Shown here: one piece after another, positions 13,601-23,065 of the stretch
Numbering within the stretch: the first letter of the stretch is position 1
How the letters are laid out: the number at the start of each line of letters is the position of its first letter
From: Glandiceps talaboti
Lineage: Eukaryota; Hemichordata; Enteropneusta; Spengelidae
Length of the DNA stretch: 64,000 nucleotides
NCBI RefSeq assembly: GCF_964340395.1
Contig: NC_135569.1
Location: forward strand, 5,345,040 to 5,409,039
Direction of reading: 5' to 3'
Notes under the pieces: generated by a model
Told to the model about the DNA's origin: nothing
The model's input: the letters and a program-made list of their open reading frames with translations, nothing else
The model's database searches: none
Position numbers and translations under genes: made by a program

Positions 13601-16600
13601 ACCAGATGATAAAATGTAGCAGTGTTGGTAAGATAGACGATAAAATGTAGCAATGTTAGTAAGATTTTTGTTGCCAGACAGAAACAATAAAATGTAAGAT
13701 TGTTGATCCAAATGATAAACTGTAACAGTTTTAGTAAGATTTTTTTGTTGAGCCAGACAACTTTTAGTTTTCGGTGTTCTGATTTTAATTGTACCTACCA
13801 AAACTATGGAAAAATCCTTTCCAGTCTTACCAGATTTCCTTCCTCTGTTTACACCGGTGTTTCCAAACCAAACCTTTCCTGGTTTCCAAAAACACTGTGA
13901 TCTCTGACTCTCATGTTCACCTTTCTGTGTACATGTAGGTCGTAACGACAGAGAACAACTTGGACATGGAGATGCTGTCCGGAGAGATATTCCCACACCA
14001 ATTGAAGGACTTGAAGGACACAACATCGTTGCCGCTGCATGTGGTAGAAATCATACACTCTGTCTTACAGGTAATGTTCTATATATTTTGTTCGTCATAA
14101 AGTAAATCATTGTAGGGTTCAAAATTAGCCGTCGTCTTGAGTGTAATTACCACTGGAGTTTAGTTTTGGACCACTTCATTCAATTTCCAGTGGTCAGTTT
14201 TGATTATTTATTGTTTTGAATGAGCAAAAAACACACAGTTTATGAAAATGTCTCGATTTCCTAGTGTGGAGTTTCACTTGAAGCTGAAGTTAGAAAAATT
14301 ATAAAATGTTGTTGATTCAAGATCAAAGTGTGTGCATTATTCATTGGTTATGTGTACATAAATTGGATTAATTCCATCACATGTGTAAAATTGCTGTTCG
14401 CATATTTACACCACAAATTGGTTTCTTTATTCTCTGTTTTTCACAAACATCAAGAGTAGTATTGTAATAACATCATTTGTAAGGTCAAATAGCAATTTAA
14501 TGGATACCCTTTGAAGTTGTGCACGTGCTTTCGAGATGTTAAAAAAACTGACCTTTGACATTGACCATCGATCTTTCTGGGCAGATAATAATTAGTTGAT
14601 TAAATTTGAGTGTTTTTTCAATGAGACATGATTTAAGTGTCTACATGTACAAATATATTAGAGATGTGCTGAGTCTGTATATTCAGATTGACCTTGTCTC
14701 ATTTGTCAATGTCTTGTACTATGTATGTATAGTGGACAGTCAGTGTCCAGTCCCACTCCCGATAGTCTAGTTCATACACAATGCATTACAATAATAATAT
14801 GATCATCGCCACTCGCGTATAGGGAAAGTCGTTATTCTAGCACAGAAATCTGTGCTACATGTTGGGCAAAGGGTAAACAACATGTCAGTAGAATTCATCA
14901 CAAAATGACAAGCAGTTATAATTGGTTAGTTCCTTTAGACAATTGCTCATTAACTGAATTCCACCTCTCCTGTCTGAAACTAAAATCAAGTTGGGTTTAT
15001 ATGAACGCAGTCGGCGTAGCACAGATTTCTGTGCTAGAACAACTTTCCCTATATGTGAGTGGCAATGATCGTAGTAATCGTTACATGTCGTATAGGAACT
15101 AGACTACACCATCATCAAGAAATTATTTGACTGCGCAAGCAGAAATTTTCATTACTAAGTATGAACCCGGATTCCATGAATATTCATTCTTAAATTATTT
15201 ACAGCAAAGTTTTGACCTCAGAAGCCATATATGAACAATATTTTGTGATCACAGATTAAAATATTTTTAATAATCCAAAGAAAATGTGAATTTCTTGAAA
15301 AAAAATATCTGATCCTATAAAAAATTAACTGAATTTAGATAGAATGTAAAAAAAATGATATGTGTATTTGTCCCCAAGAGAACACAAGAAGATTTCTAAC
15401 CAAGACTTTTATAAAAGATCCTGTGAGATAAATTCTACAAAATTGTATGATGTGTGCAGAATACAAAATGTCTAATTATTGGTTTCTGACTGACTCAAGG
15501 GGAAAGTCTTCAATGAAATTTGCTGGAGGGAAATTTGTAAACCCCTAATGGGTTTATGCCCCATGGTGTTATAGCCGACATCCATACTAATTTAGTAATG
15601 TAAGGTAGTGTCACCTTGAAAACTTCAAACCTGATCTGTATTATTCATGCATCATCCTTCAGTACATGTATTGGTGGCAGATAACAAAGTATTAGCGGCA
15701 GACGACAACCTTTTACGATAATTTTTCAGAAAATCTTCAATTTCTTCTTGAATTTCATCCATATTTTTGGTGTCAAGGCAGTAGACGACAACTTTTCCAT
15801 AAGCAGATGACAGCCCAAAAAGATAACTCTTTCTGAAAATTTCCAATTTTATCATTCCTTCACTCTTAATTTTTGAGAGTAATTTGGGCAGACAACAACT
15901 CCAAAGTATAACTATTCTGAAAAAGTTCATTGCAACCTCTGTAAGCACATAGGATTCACATTGCAACCTCTATCCTACCAGGTCCCCAATTATACAACTG
16001 GGTAGACTGAGGCACAGTTCAAATCTTTCCTAAGTACTTGGGCCATCCATAAACAAATGGCCATGATAAAGCTCAAACCTGCAACCAGCAAATTCCAAGC
16101 CAACCACTCTAACGATTCAACCATCATGACTCCACAACCTGCAACCTGTAGATTCCAAGCCAATCACTCTAACCATTCAACCATCATAAGTCCACAACCA
16201 GCAATGTACAGATTACAAGCCAGCCATTCTAACCATTCAACCACCATGACTCCACAACCAGCAATGTACAGATTCCAAGCCAATCACTCTAACCATTCAA
16301 CCATCATGACTCCACAACCAGCAATGTACAGATTATAATCCAACCACTCTAAACATTTGACAATCTTGACTGCAAAAAATTTTATGTGTGTGTGTTTACA
16401 ACTTATCTCAGGATTGTATCGATATAATCTGGTTCTCGTATTTTTGTATGACAGAGTACGGATCGGTATATTCATTCGGAGACAACAGATACGGGCAGTT
16501 GGGGCTTGGACATCAAAGTCAGTCTGTCGGCAATCCAGTCAAAGTAAGCTTATCAATAATTCCTTCAAAAGAAAATTACAGGAGAAATGAAGATGTCTTT

Positions 16601-16625
16601 GTCTTTCACTTATTAAACACTTTAT

Positions 16626-16666
<41 letters not shown>

Positions 16667-19600
16667 CTTCAAATGCAAAAGAAACAGTTACAGAGGTGAC
16701 ACATACAGTGGGGATGTAGAGTAGACATTTACATCTAACAATAACAGAAACCCTTTCCACCTTGAATCCATTCCCACCTTGAATCCATTCCTAAGGGGCC
16801 TTGTCTCTCAGTTTGTTCAGAAAGGAATGTCACCTTGAAACCATTCCTAAGGGGCCCTGTCACTCATCCCATTTCTGAGGGGCCTTGTCTCTCAGTTTGT
16901 TCAGAAAGGATTGTGTCACCTTGAAACCATTCCTAAGGGGCCTTGTCACTCTGAATCCATTCCTAAAGGGCCTTGTAACATAGAATACTTAAAGTGTTGA
17001 TGAGGCAAACTCACGTCTTACAAGTGTTTTCCAAAGTAATCTAGATCTTTAAGAGGAGAAAAAACTGATATCAATAACAGTAAAGATTTGGTTAGTCAAA
17101 TGAGTGTAGTGTAATTGATTATTGACGTAAACTCTGACGCTATTTCCAAAGTACGTAAATTTCCTAAACTGTATATTCGTAATTCAATCCTCTCTACTTT
17201 AACGTGAGCCAGGAGGATGACATTTCACATCACAAACTGTATGAGATATGAATAGGAATGAATCAAGGCACAGTCAGACATCCATCACCGACTGCCATGC
17301 CTAAAGCGAGATTTTGTGAGCACTATGCAAATGAGAAAATCAGAGAATATGAAAAAAGAGAAATTCGTCACCCCTGGATTTGCAAATTTTGTCACGGTTG
17401 CCATGGGAATAATTGGAAGCTAGGGTTCTGGTATTGGTTTATGTCGAGGATTATGGATTGTATAAACAGAATACGTGATGGGAGAATCAGATGAATTGAA
17501 TGAAAGGAACTATTCTCCAACCCAGACAAAAGAATTGCAAATTTATTTTGAAATTATTTACTAATCTTCGTAAAGTAGGGATAAAGTCTTACAAGGCAAC
17601 TTGAATAGGAATCGTCTTTTCTATAGGATTTCCATTACCGTACTGAAAGTGTAGTTGTTGTCAGCTTATAGGATTTTGGCATTTTTAGACTTCATTGAAC
17701 AATATTATCTGTATCAGCTATATTTTAAATGTGTGATGATGACTCCAGGGTTGGGTATGTCAACCTCATTAGAATATTGAACACAGACTCCCTAGCACCC
17801 CGACTTTATGTAATATGGCTTTGGGCATTTTGTAGGTGTATTCAATCAAGTTTGAATAGTCTTCGTAATAAAGTATGCTGTTTGTAAAATAATTGTACCG
17901 TGTAAAAACTGTATGAACGATCAATTCAAGGCATTATGGGTCTCTTTTCAGCCAAAGGTTAAAGTAGATCTTTAATGGGTTTCAACCAATTGGTGATTAT
18001 TGCTCATTAATATGTATTAATGTTTATAGTAGGATTATGGTTCATAATTGAGGATTATTTGCTAAAAAAATGTCCAGTGTCTTCCAACAAAGCTGCAAAG
18101 GGGTTCTAATGAGCTTGTTTTGCATCAAATTATCTTTTGTGCCTGATAAAATTTAATTTTATAGATTGAACAAATTCGACTGAACTTGTCGGTCCTTGTC
18201 ACCCAGGCTTGGCAAGTTTCTGCCATGACGTCTTTTCATCACTATGCATGTAGAGAAAGAATGGTGCTAACAATAACGCCATCCTTGCAACCCAGGCCAT
18301 CATACTTGGCCATGTTTAAAGTATTCTACCATCCTTGAGCTTTAGTAATTTTTGAATGACAATATCAGAATAATACTTTGACACGATTCCACTGTCCATG
18401 TGTGTGTTTGTTCAGTATAAATATGTCAGTACACTTTGTATGTTTTGTACATTTTGTATGTTTTGTACATTTTGTATGTTTCAGTGTTAAGACTTGCAAT
18501 ATAAATTATAATGTCAATTTGCAATCTACCCTGGGGAATGTTTTTGTCATCAGCACGATTTGTTCTGTTCAAAGTCTCTCTATGTATTCTTGTTGACTCA
18601 GTTCTAAATTCTAGACACTTTTACAGAATAATATACATTTGTCGTTGGCATGACTTGTCCTGTTGAAGTTCTGTTCACAGTCACTGTACTTTCATGTGTT
18701 ATTTAAATTTTAAGTTCTTGGCTCTTTTTCACATTAATGTATGTATTTCTCTGTCGCCAGATATCCTTTCCTGCTCTCCTCTTTTCAAAGTCACTACACT
18801 TTTATGCATACTAGTGATTCCAGTTCTAAATTCTAGGCACTTTTCAGAATAATTTATTTTTGTCTTCACTATGGCGCCATATTTCCCTTGAACAATTCTC
18901 ATGACAATCATAACAGACTAAATGATGAATTCAAATCCATTTGGTATTCTCGAAGGAATTACTTGTGGAATGATAAATGTTATACCTACCATTAAGTACA
19001 TTATGTACTGTTTTGAAATTCATAATCTGAAAGTGAGATACCCATAGGAGGACTTGAAATTTTATCACTGCTGGACAACATTCGGGATTGGGGGGGTGGA
19101 GGTATTGTCAAATGGAATATGTAACGGAATGATAATTGTCATAAACTACATGTACCAATGAGTACTGTTTTGAGATTTATAATGTGAAGGCAACATACCT
19201 GTAGTAGGTCTTGAACTTTTATGCTCAGTGGACAACACCCGGAGGGGGAGGAGGAGGGAGGATTTGACTCGGGGCAAGGGGTGTCAAAAGATGTAAGTTG
19301 TGGAACCAAAACAGTACATAACTGTTTATGCACATCAGCTTTTAAAAACTTGATCGTAAACTTTGTATGAAAAAAGAAGAAGTGAAAGCTATGAATTGTG
19401 GGACTAAGGAAATGCAGCCAAGTGCTCTCAAGTTACCTGTTAAAGGTGCACTAGCGTAATGTCATGCTGCAGTATTGAAATCACCTGTGGATAAATGTAT
19501 TTGTGTAGCTACATGTATATATGTAATAATGGTAAAATTATTCCAATCAAATTGATTTTTGGGTCAGCATCCTAAAATCAGCACCCCAATGCAATCATTA

Positions 19601-22600
19601 TTTCAACCTATTACTTTACAACTTATAAATTAAATCGACCTCTACCGAATCCTTTTTCTTCCAAGGGGGCCTTTACAATGTCTAATCATTGGTACTGTTT
19701 GAATCATCCGTATGGGTGATGATGGAGTGTGGTGTCAACAAGAACCAAAAATATTGATTTCTAAATTCAACTTGAGAAAGAATTCACAATATTAACACAT
19801 GTTTGATTTCTTCCAGATCTCCTACAAAGGACAACCCATAGTTAAAGTAGCCTGTGGTGCAGATTTTAGTATGATCCTTGATTGTAAAGGAAGTCTACAT
19901 TCATTTGGCCATCCAGAATACAGTCAACTTGGTAAGTTACACCTATATGTACTTCAGAAATCAACCTCTCTTGATCCCGATATTTAGACCAATGCAGTTA
20001 AAATTAAAAAAACCTGAAACACAAGTCATCTGGTTCAATAAAAATCTTACCAACACTGCTACATTTTTAGTAATGAATTCCTACTCACAGAGTCAAAAAT
20101 TTCTTGGAAGCAAGTCCTGATTTTGTTCTGTGACTGACCCAAACCCAGTGTGTGTGTTCTACAGACTCGATGGGTTGACTGTATCACTCAACTGTGTCTC
20201 ACTCAAAACCTGAGTGCAAATTTGGCGGAATTCCTGGAGTAATGACTCAAACAGTTGGGGTATTCTGGGATAGACTGTGGATTAAGTGGGAAATCCTTGA
20301 CAATTCCACGGTGATGTGATACGGAGTGTGCAACATACATATAGCCCTGCCATGTTGTCTTAAACCTGAACGGATTTCTGTACAATGTGTGATAGTGTTT
20401 ATGTTTGCTTACGAAGAAAATCACTGCGAGCAGTTCCCAGCACAAAAAAATTGACATTGAACTTTCTAACAATGCTATTTTGTTTCCATATCTTTCAGGT
20501 CACAATAATGATGGCCAATATTTTGTTACGTCCACAAAGCATTCATTTGACTGCCAACTTGTTCCAAGAAAAATTCATATCTTTACTGAAAAGACGAGGG
20601 AAGGTCACATTGTACAAGTCCATAACGTCCTCCTGACTGATGTAGTGTGCGGCAATAACCATACAGTAAGTTACATCATATTGTGTATATCTGTTGCTAT
20701 GGAATTTAGAATAAGCTGAGCATTTTCAAGTAACATAAGCACACAGATACATAAGAATACAGAATACATGTAGTTAGCATGTATGCATATGCACACACAC
20801 ATACACACATACATACATACATACATACATACATACATACAATAGAATACCATATAGTTTAAAATACAAAAAACAGTTTAATAACTAAGGAAAGCTGTAA
20901 TGTACAGTATTGATATAAAGATCATTTCATGTAATCCATTTCAGGTTGCGTTAGACATCCGTAAGCGAGTCTTCACGTGGGGTTTTGGTGGATACGGTCG
21001 TCTTGGACATGCAGAACCAAAGGATGAAAAAGTAGCACGCAATCTGAAAACTTTTGATGTACAAGGGAGGGGTGTCGGCCATATTCATGCAGGGTCATCA
21101 TTCTCCATGGCTGTTACAGAGCAGGGTAAGTTTCTGCAGCAAGAAGTATAAACAGCGCCCTCAGTGGTGGACCTGTATAATCCTTTGTTTCTACAACATC
21201 TCTATTTCACTTCATATGCACAAACAGGATATACATGTACTGATTTAGTGTTACAATGCCCTTTGACCTTTCTGCATTTCACAGCAATAGGACACAAGGG
21301 GTAATCTTTTGTTCAGGTTTTGTCACTACTGTTAAGACCAACCAAGATTTATTGGAAAAATTATAGCTGACATCCTTTCACCACTGAGGGCGCTGTTATC
21401 AGTGCTTACTTACCGTCTACTCTGTCCCACATGAAACATAAAAAATTCACATCAGATTGACAGGTTAACTTACACACATTTGCAATATACATGAGTCCTA
21501 AGTACTTATTCCCTCAGTGTAAAACAGTTCTCATGAATATTCATTGTTCAACCATGTGTGCGTCATTGGTGCATCAAATTGGTTTAGAGGGCACACATTT
21601 TACCAATCCAGTAATTAGTGAAAAAATAGTCTTTGAGAACTAGCTGAAGACTGTAAAATTGCAGAATTTTCCAAGTAGTGAAAATATCTAGGTTTACAGT
21701 ATCAATGCTAGAAATGATTATGGGATATATTGATGAGGATTTGGGTATTTATAAAACTCATTTATCATCACGACTTCCTACTTGAAAAATCGATGTGAAA
21801 CAACATGTACCAAATCCTTGTTAAATTGCAAAAAAAAAAAAAAAAAAAATGTGTACAAATTCTTATTGTATGTACATTAACAAACCTTTTAAACCTTTGA
21901 TTTTTCAAGTAGGAAGCCATGATAAAATTGTTTTATAAATTAAAAATAAAAAATAAATACCAAATTCTCATCCATTTGGCCACTTTGAATATTGCAGACT
22001 GTACCTTTCATACATTATATTGATTCCAACACTTCATTTCACTTTTCACAGGACAACTTTACTTCTGGGGCCAAACAAAAACTACAGGGGAGGCAACTAT
22101 GTATCCAAAACCTGTCCAGGACTTAACAGGCTGGAAAATACGATGTGTCGGCTGCAGGTATGATAACATTTATTTAGTCAGAAAAAGTATGAGAGAGAAA
22201 TACCATCAACTATAGATGGTGCAGTTTGATGTACGTGTAGTTTGGCACCAAATTTTTTAATAAAAAGAAATTTTTTGCACATTTAGTTTTTAGCCTCCAC
22301 CAAGTACTTGTAGGGCTCGAAATAGTGATTTTTGAAGCTTGGGCAAGTGGTTTTAGAAATTACTTGTCCTAATGGATGGATATAATTTCAATTTCAAAAC
22401 CTCTGCTTACTCATTTTAATACAAGTGGAACTTTCTTGTATCTGCAGAAACTTTCAAAGTGATATTTTAACATTTGAATTGAAGCATACAAATGATTAGT
22501 CTGTATGATTTCCTGAGTTTACTCAAACTGGAAGCAAGGTTATGGCAATTCACTCAGTAACAAAAAGTGAAGAAAACCGGTCATAAAATTTACCTTCAGT

Positions 22601-23065
22601 CTGTTTGATAATTGATCCTGATAAGCAGACAGAAGAAATGTGGGCCGCCTTTCTCGTCTGTTTGAGAATCAGAACAATCCAAATTCTGACCATGACTCTG
22701 CCCTCACCTGGCAAAATGACATTTTTGCTTCAAGTCAACAGGTATATTGTTTCTTCTCGATTTATCTGTTGTAGTTGTAACATTGGCATTATTTTTATTT
22801 ACCTTTTGGTAGTAATCACAGCATCGTGATTGCAGCAGACGACAGCGTCATCAGCTGGGGACCAGCGCCAACATACGGTGAACTCGGCCACGGTGACAAC
22901 GCACCAAAGTCTTCCACACAACCAAAAGAAGTTAAGTTGCTGGAGGGGGTATTTATCCACTCGGTTTCATGCGGGTTCGGCCATACACTTATGGTAGCAC
23001 GGTCAGACACAGAGGAGGAGAAGGAGAGGCTTCGAAAGCTTCCCGCCTTGGAAATAAAACCTTGA
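7530..23065 (+). CDS. RCC2: RCC2/TD-60-like protein, nine exons, N-terminus missing
   Basis: Joined exons 7530-7623, 13093-13245, 13939-14070, 16455-16543, 19817-19931, 20499-20665, 20945-21125, 22052-22157 and 22813-23065 give one open frame of 429 residues ending in TGA. All junctions are AG/GT and phases match. The product starts at LEGSK and carries seven RCC1-type blades with WG/FG signatures (NWDLIG, NDREQLGHGD, NRYGQLGLGH, PEYSQLG, GGYGRLGHAE, a degenerate WGQTKTTGEA blade, and PTYGELGHGD). The degenerate blade, the WGPHR segment after the first blade and the LVPR loop are as I remember vertebrate RCC2, not RCC1. Family knowledge: RCC2/TD-60 is a beta-propeller protein acting in mitotic chromosome alignment and in small-GTPase (Ral, Rac1, Arf6) signalling at centromeres and adhesions. 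Vertebrate RCC2 is about 520 residues; the missing ~90 are a basic, low-complexity N-terminus, probably on an exon left of the window. The gene converges on the CRT-like gene downstream. Confidence 0.93.
8384..8830. repeat. Diverged tandem repeat (about 90-100 bp units)
   Basis: Segments starting near CCAATATTGTTGAA and containing GATAAAATGAAAA and GCAAAACAT recur several times with heavy divergence. This explains the internal similarity of a long but unconvincing minus-strand reading frame over the same region. Confidence 0.6.
10537..10850. mobile_element. Foldback element family A, copy 1
   Basis: Two long inverted arms: the left begins near GGATGAGGATTGAATATTT and the right ends near AAATACCCAATCCTCATCCA. 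Each arm is roughly 110-130 bp and includes CTTGAAAAATCAATGTGAAA or its complement. The arms are separated by a short A-rich loop. No coding capacity is seen. This is the structure of a foldback MITE; related copies lie at about 21730-21985 and (one arm only) 58246-58405. Confidence 0.8.
11885..12751. mobile_element. 867-bp element with AGTCCCCGC inverted ends
   Basis: The left end reads AGTCCCCGCGGACGAAGTC and the right end GCGGGGACTATGTC, giving a 9-bp perfect terminal inverted repeat. Inside are a GTCC/CATCC microsatellite (about 11934-11971) and a ~150-bp repeat present three to four times (starts near 12120, 12270, 12421, 12571) containing CCATAACTCAGACATGCTT and CATACATGTGCATATCCATT. 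Short frames translate repetitively because the period is close to a multiple of three; no transposase is seen. It is probably a non-autonomous dispersed repeat. Confidence 0.75.
13093..13245 (+). CDS. RCC2: RCC2 exon, residues 32-82
   Basis: Acceptor ATTTAATAG, donor TTGGG|GTAGGT, phases 1 in and 1 out. Encodes the NLWGPHRLASLSEIRVRTVV segment and ITTEGKAMSWG, the first full RCC1 strand pair. The WGPHR insert is shared with RCC2. Confidence 0.94.
13246..13938 (+). repeat. RCC2 intron 2 with a 42-bp minisatellite
   Basis: Between about 13385 and 13770 a 42-bp unit (GTTGGTAGATTTTTGTTGAA then CCAGATGATAAAATGTAGCA) is repeated about eight times with indels. The first unit is in inverted orientation, making a small foldback. 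A single inverted copy lies at about 20028-20071, 100 bp after another RCC2 exon. Confidence 0.85.
13939..14070 (+). CDS. RCC2: RCC2 exon, residues 83-126
   Basis: Acceptor ACATGTAG, donor CTTACAG|GTAATG. Encodes RNDREQLGHGDAVRRDIPTP and the AACGRNHTLCLT strand, a canonical RCC1 blade. Confidence 0.95.
14763..15106. mobile_element. Foldback/MITE element C (344 bp)
   Basis: The ends read TAGTCTAGTTC and GAACTAGACTA. Inner arms (about 14800-14858 and 15016-15074) match in inverted orientation over about 58 bp, including ATAGGGAAAGT and TAGCACAGAAATCTGTGCTA, the latter itself a palindrome. There is a loop of about 155 bp and no coding capacity. Confidence 0.8.
16062..16345. repeat. 60-bp minisatellite, about 5 copies
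   Basis: Units of exactly 60 bp (GATTCCAAGCCAATCACTCT then AACCATTCAACCATCATGAC) keep a reading frame open and give a 20-residue repeat. It lies inside RCC2 intron 3 and has no splice context, so it is read as a non-coding array. Confidence 0.88.
16455..16543 (+). CDS. RCC2: RCC2 exon, residues 127-156
   Basis: Acceptor GTATGACAG, donor GTCAAA|GTAAGC. Encodes EYGSVYSFGDNRYGQLGLGH, a textbook RCC1 blade motif. Ends in phase 0. Confidence 0.95.
16544..19816 (+). other. RCC2 intron 4 with several simple repeats
   Basis: Contains a CA microsatellite (16627-16665), a short tandem array built on CATTCCTAAGGGGCCTTGT (about 16745-16985), TGTATGTTTTGTACATTT triplications (about 18430-18480), a diverged repeat of TTCTAAATTCTAG..CACTTTT (18600 and 18825) and a ~162-bp tandem duplication (about 18960-19275) that includes GTACTGTTTTGA and GGACAACA followed by G-rich DNA. 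No exon was recognised. Confidence 0.75.
19817..19931 (+). CDS. RCC2: RCC2 exon, residues 157-194
   Basis: Acceptor TTCTTCCAG, donor CAACTTG|GTAAGT. Encodes YKGQPIVKVACGADFSMILD and SFGHPEYSQLG, very close to the RCC2 segment with a Cys-Gly-Ala core. Confidence 0.95.
19932..20498 (+). other. RCC2 intron 5
   Basis: A 567-bp intron. It includes a single inverted copy of the intron-2 42-bp minisatellite unit at about 20028-20071. Otherwise unremarkable. Confidence 0.8.
20499..20665 (+). CDS. RCC2: RCC2 exon, residues 195-250
   Basis: Acceptor TCTTTCAG, donor CATACA|GTAAGT. Encodes the long insert typical of RCC2 (HNNDGQYF ... CQLVPRKIHIFTEKT) followed by DVVCGNNHT. This insert separates RCC2 from RCC1 and other RCC1-repeat proteins. 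Confidence 0.95.
20666..20944 (+). repeat. RCC2 intron 6 with a CATA microsatellite
   Basis: A 279-bp intron that contains an ACAC/CATA microsatellite at about 20792-20840. Confidence 0.85.
20945..21125 (+). CDS. RCC2: RCC2 exon, residues 251-310
   Basis: Acceptor CATTTCAG, donor GAGCAGG|GTAAGT. Encodes RKRVFTWGFGGYGRLGHAEP and the HIHAGSSFSMAVTEQG strand. The donor lies only 25 bp before foldback element D. Confidence 0.95.
21151..21397. mobile_element. MITE-like element D, 247 bp with 19-bp perfect TIRs
   Basis: The left end AACAGCGCCCTCAGTGGTG (21151-21169) is a perfect inverted copy of the right end (21379-21397). The interior has no coding capacity. It is inserted 25 bp downstream of an RCC2 exon donor. 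A target duplication could not be resolved because the flanks are AT-rich. The GCGCCCTC core also recurs in other repeats of this window (7840, 26440, 43200-43740, 55810). Confidence 0.82.
21398..22051 (+). other. RCC2 intron 7, remainder
   Basis: Contains a relative of the 6580-6765 repeat at about 21560-21597 and foldback element A copy 2 (listed). No exon is seen. Confidence 0.8.
21730..21985. mobile_element. Foldback element family A, copy 2
   Basis: The left arm begins TTGATGAGGATTTGGGTATT and the right arm ends AAATTCTCATCCATTTGGCC. The arms share TACTTGAAAAATCGATGTGA or its complement TTTTTCAAGTAGGAAGCC, around an A20-like loop. Same family as copy 1 in intron 1. Confidence 0.8.
22052..22157 (+). 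CDS. RCC2: RCC2 exon, residues 311-345
   Basis: Acceptor TTTTCACAG, donor GGCTGCAG|GTATGA. Encodes QLYFWGQTKTTGEATMYPKP and VQDLTGWKIRCVGC, the non-canonical sixth blade of RCC2 in which the usual GQLG is replaced. Confidence 0.94.
22158..22812 (+). other. RCC2 intron 8
   Basis: A 655-bp AT-rich intron with no recognised repeat or exon. The acceptor is read as GGTAG at 22810-22812 rather than the ACAG nine bases later. The upstream choice keeps the Cys-to-Ala-Ala-Asp spacing of RCC2. Confidence 0.8.
22813..23065 (+). CDS. RCC2: RCC2 last exon, residues 346-429 and stop
   Basis: Encodes SIVIAADDSVISWGPAPTYG, ELGHGDNAPKSSTQPKEVKL and a tail EEEKERLRKLPALEIKP followed by TGA. The KSST, EVK and acidic/basic KLP tail are characteristic of the RCC2 C-terminus. 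The last blade closes the propeller. Confidence 0.95.

Larger units (their letters stand above)
14071..16454 (+). other. RCC2 intron 3
   Basis: A 2.4-kb intron holding foldback element C and a 60-bp minisatellite (both listed). The rest is AT-rich, with no recognised exon. Confidence 0.8.

Noticed and set aside
16057-16338. 20-residue repeat protein (NHSNHSTIMTPQPAMYRF-like)
   Set aside because: The frame is kept only because the minisatellite unit is 60 bp; it is inside an RCC2 intron and the flanks close at once.
22813-22822. Downstream ACAG acceptor (at 22821) for the last RCC2 exon
   Set aside because: Using it would delete three residues from a Cys-to-Ala-Ala-Asp interval whose length otherwise equals that of RCC2; the phase-consistent acceptor at 22812 is preferred.
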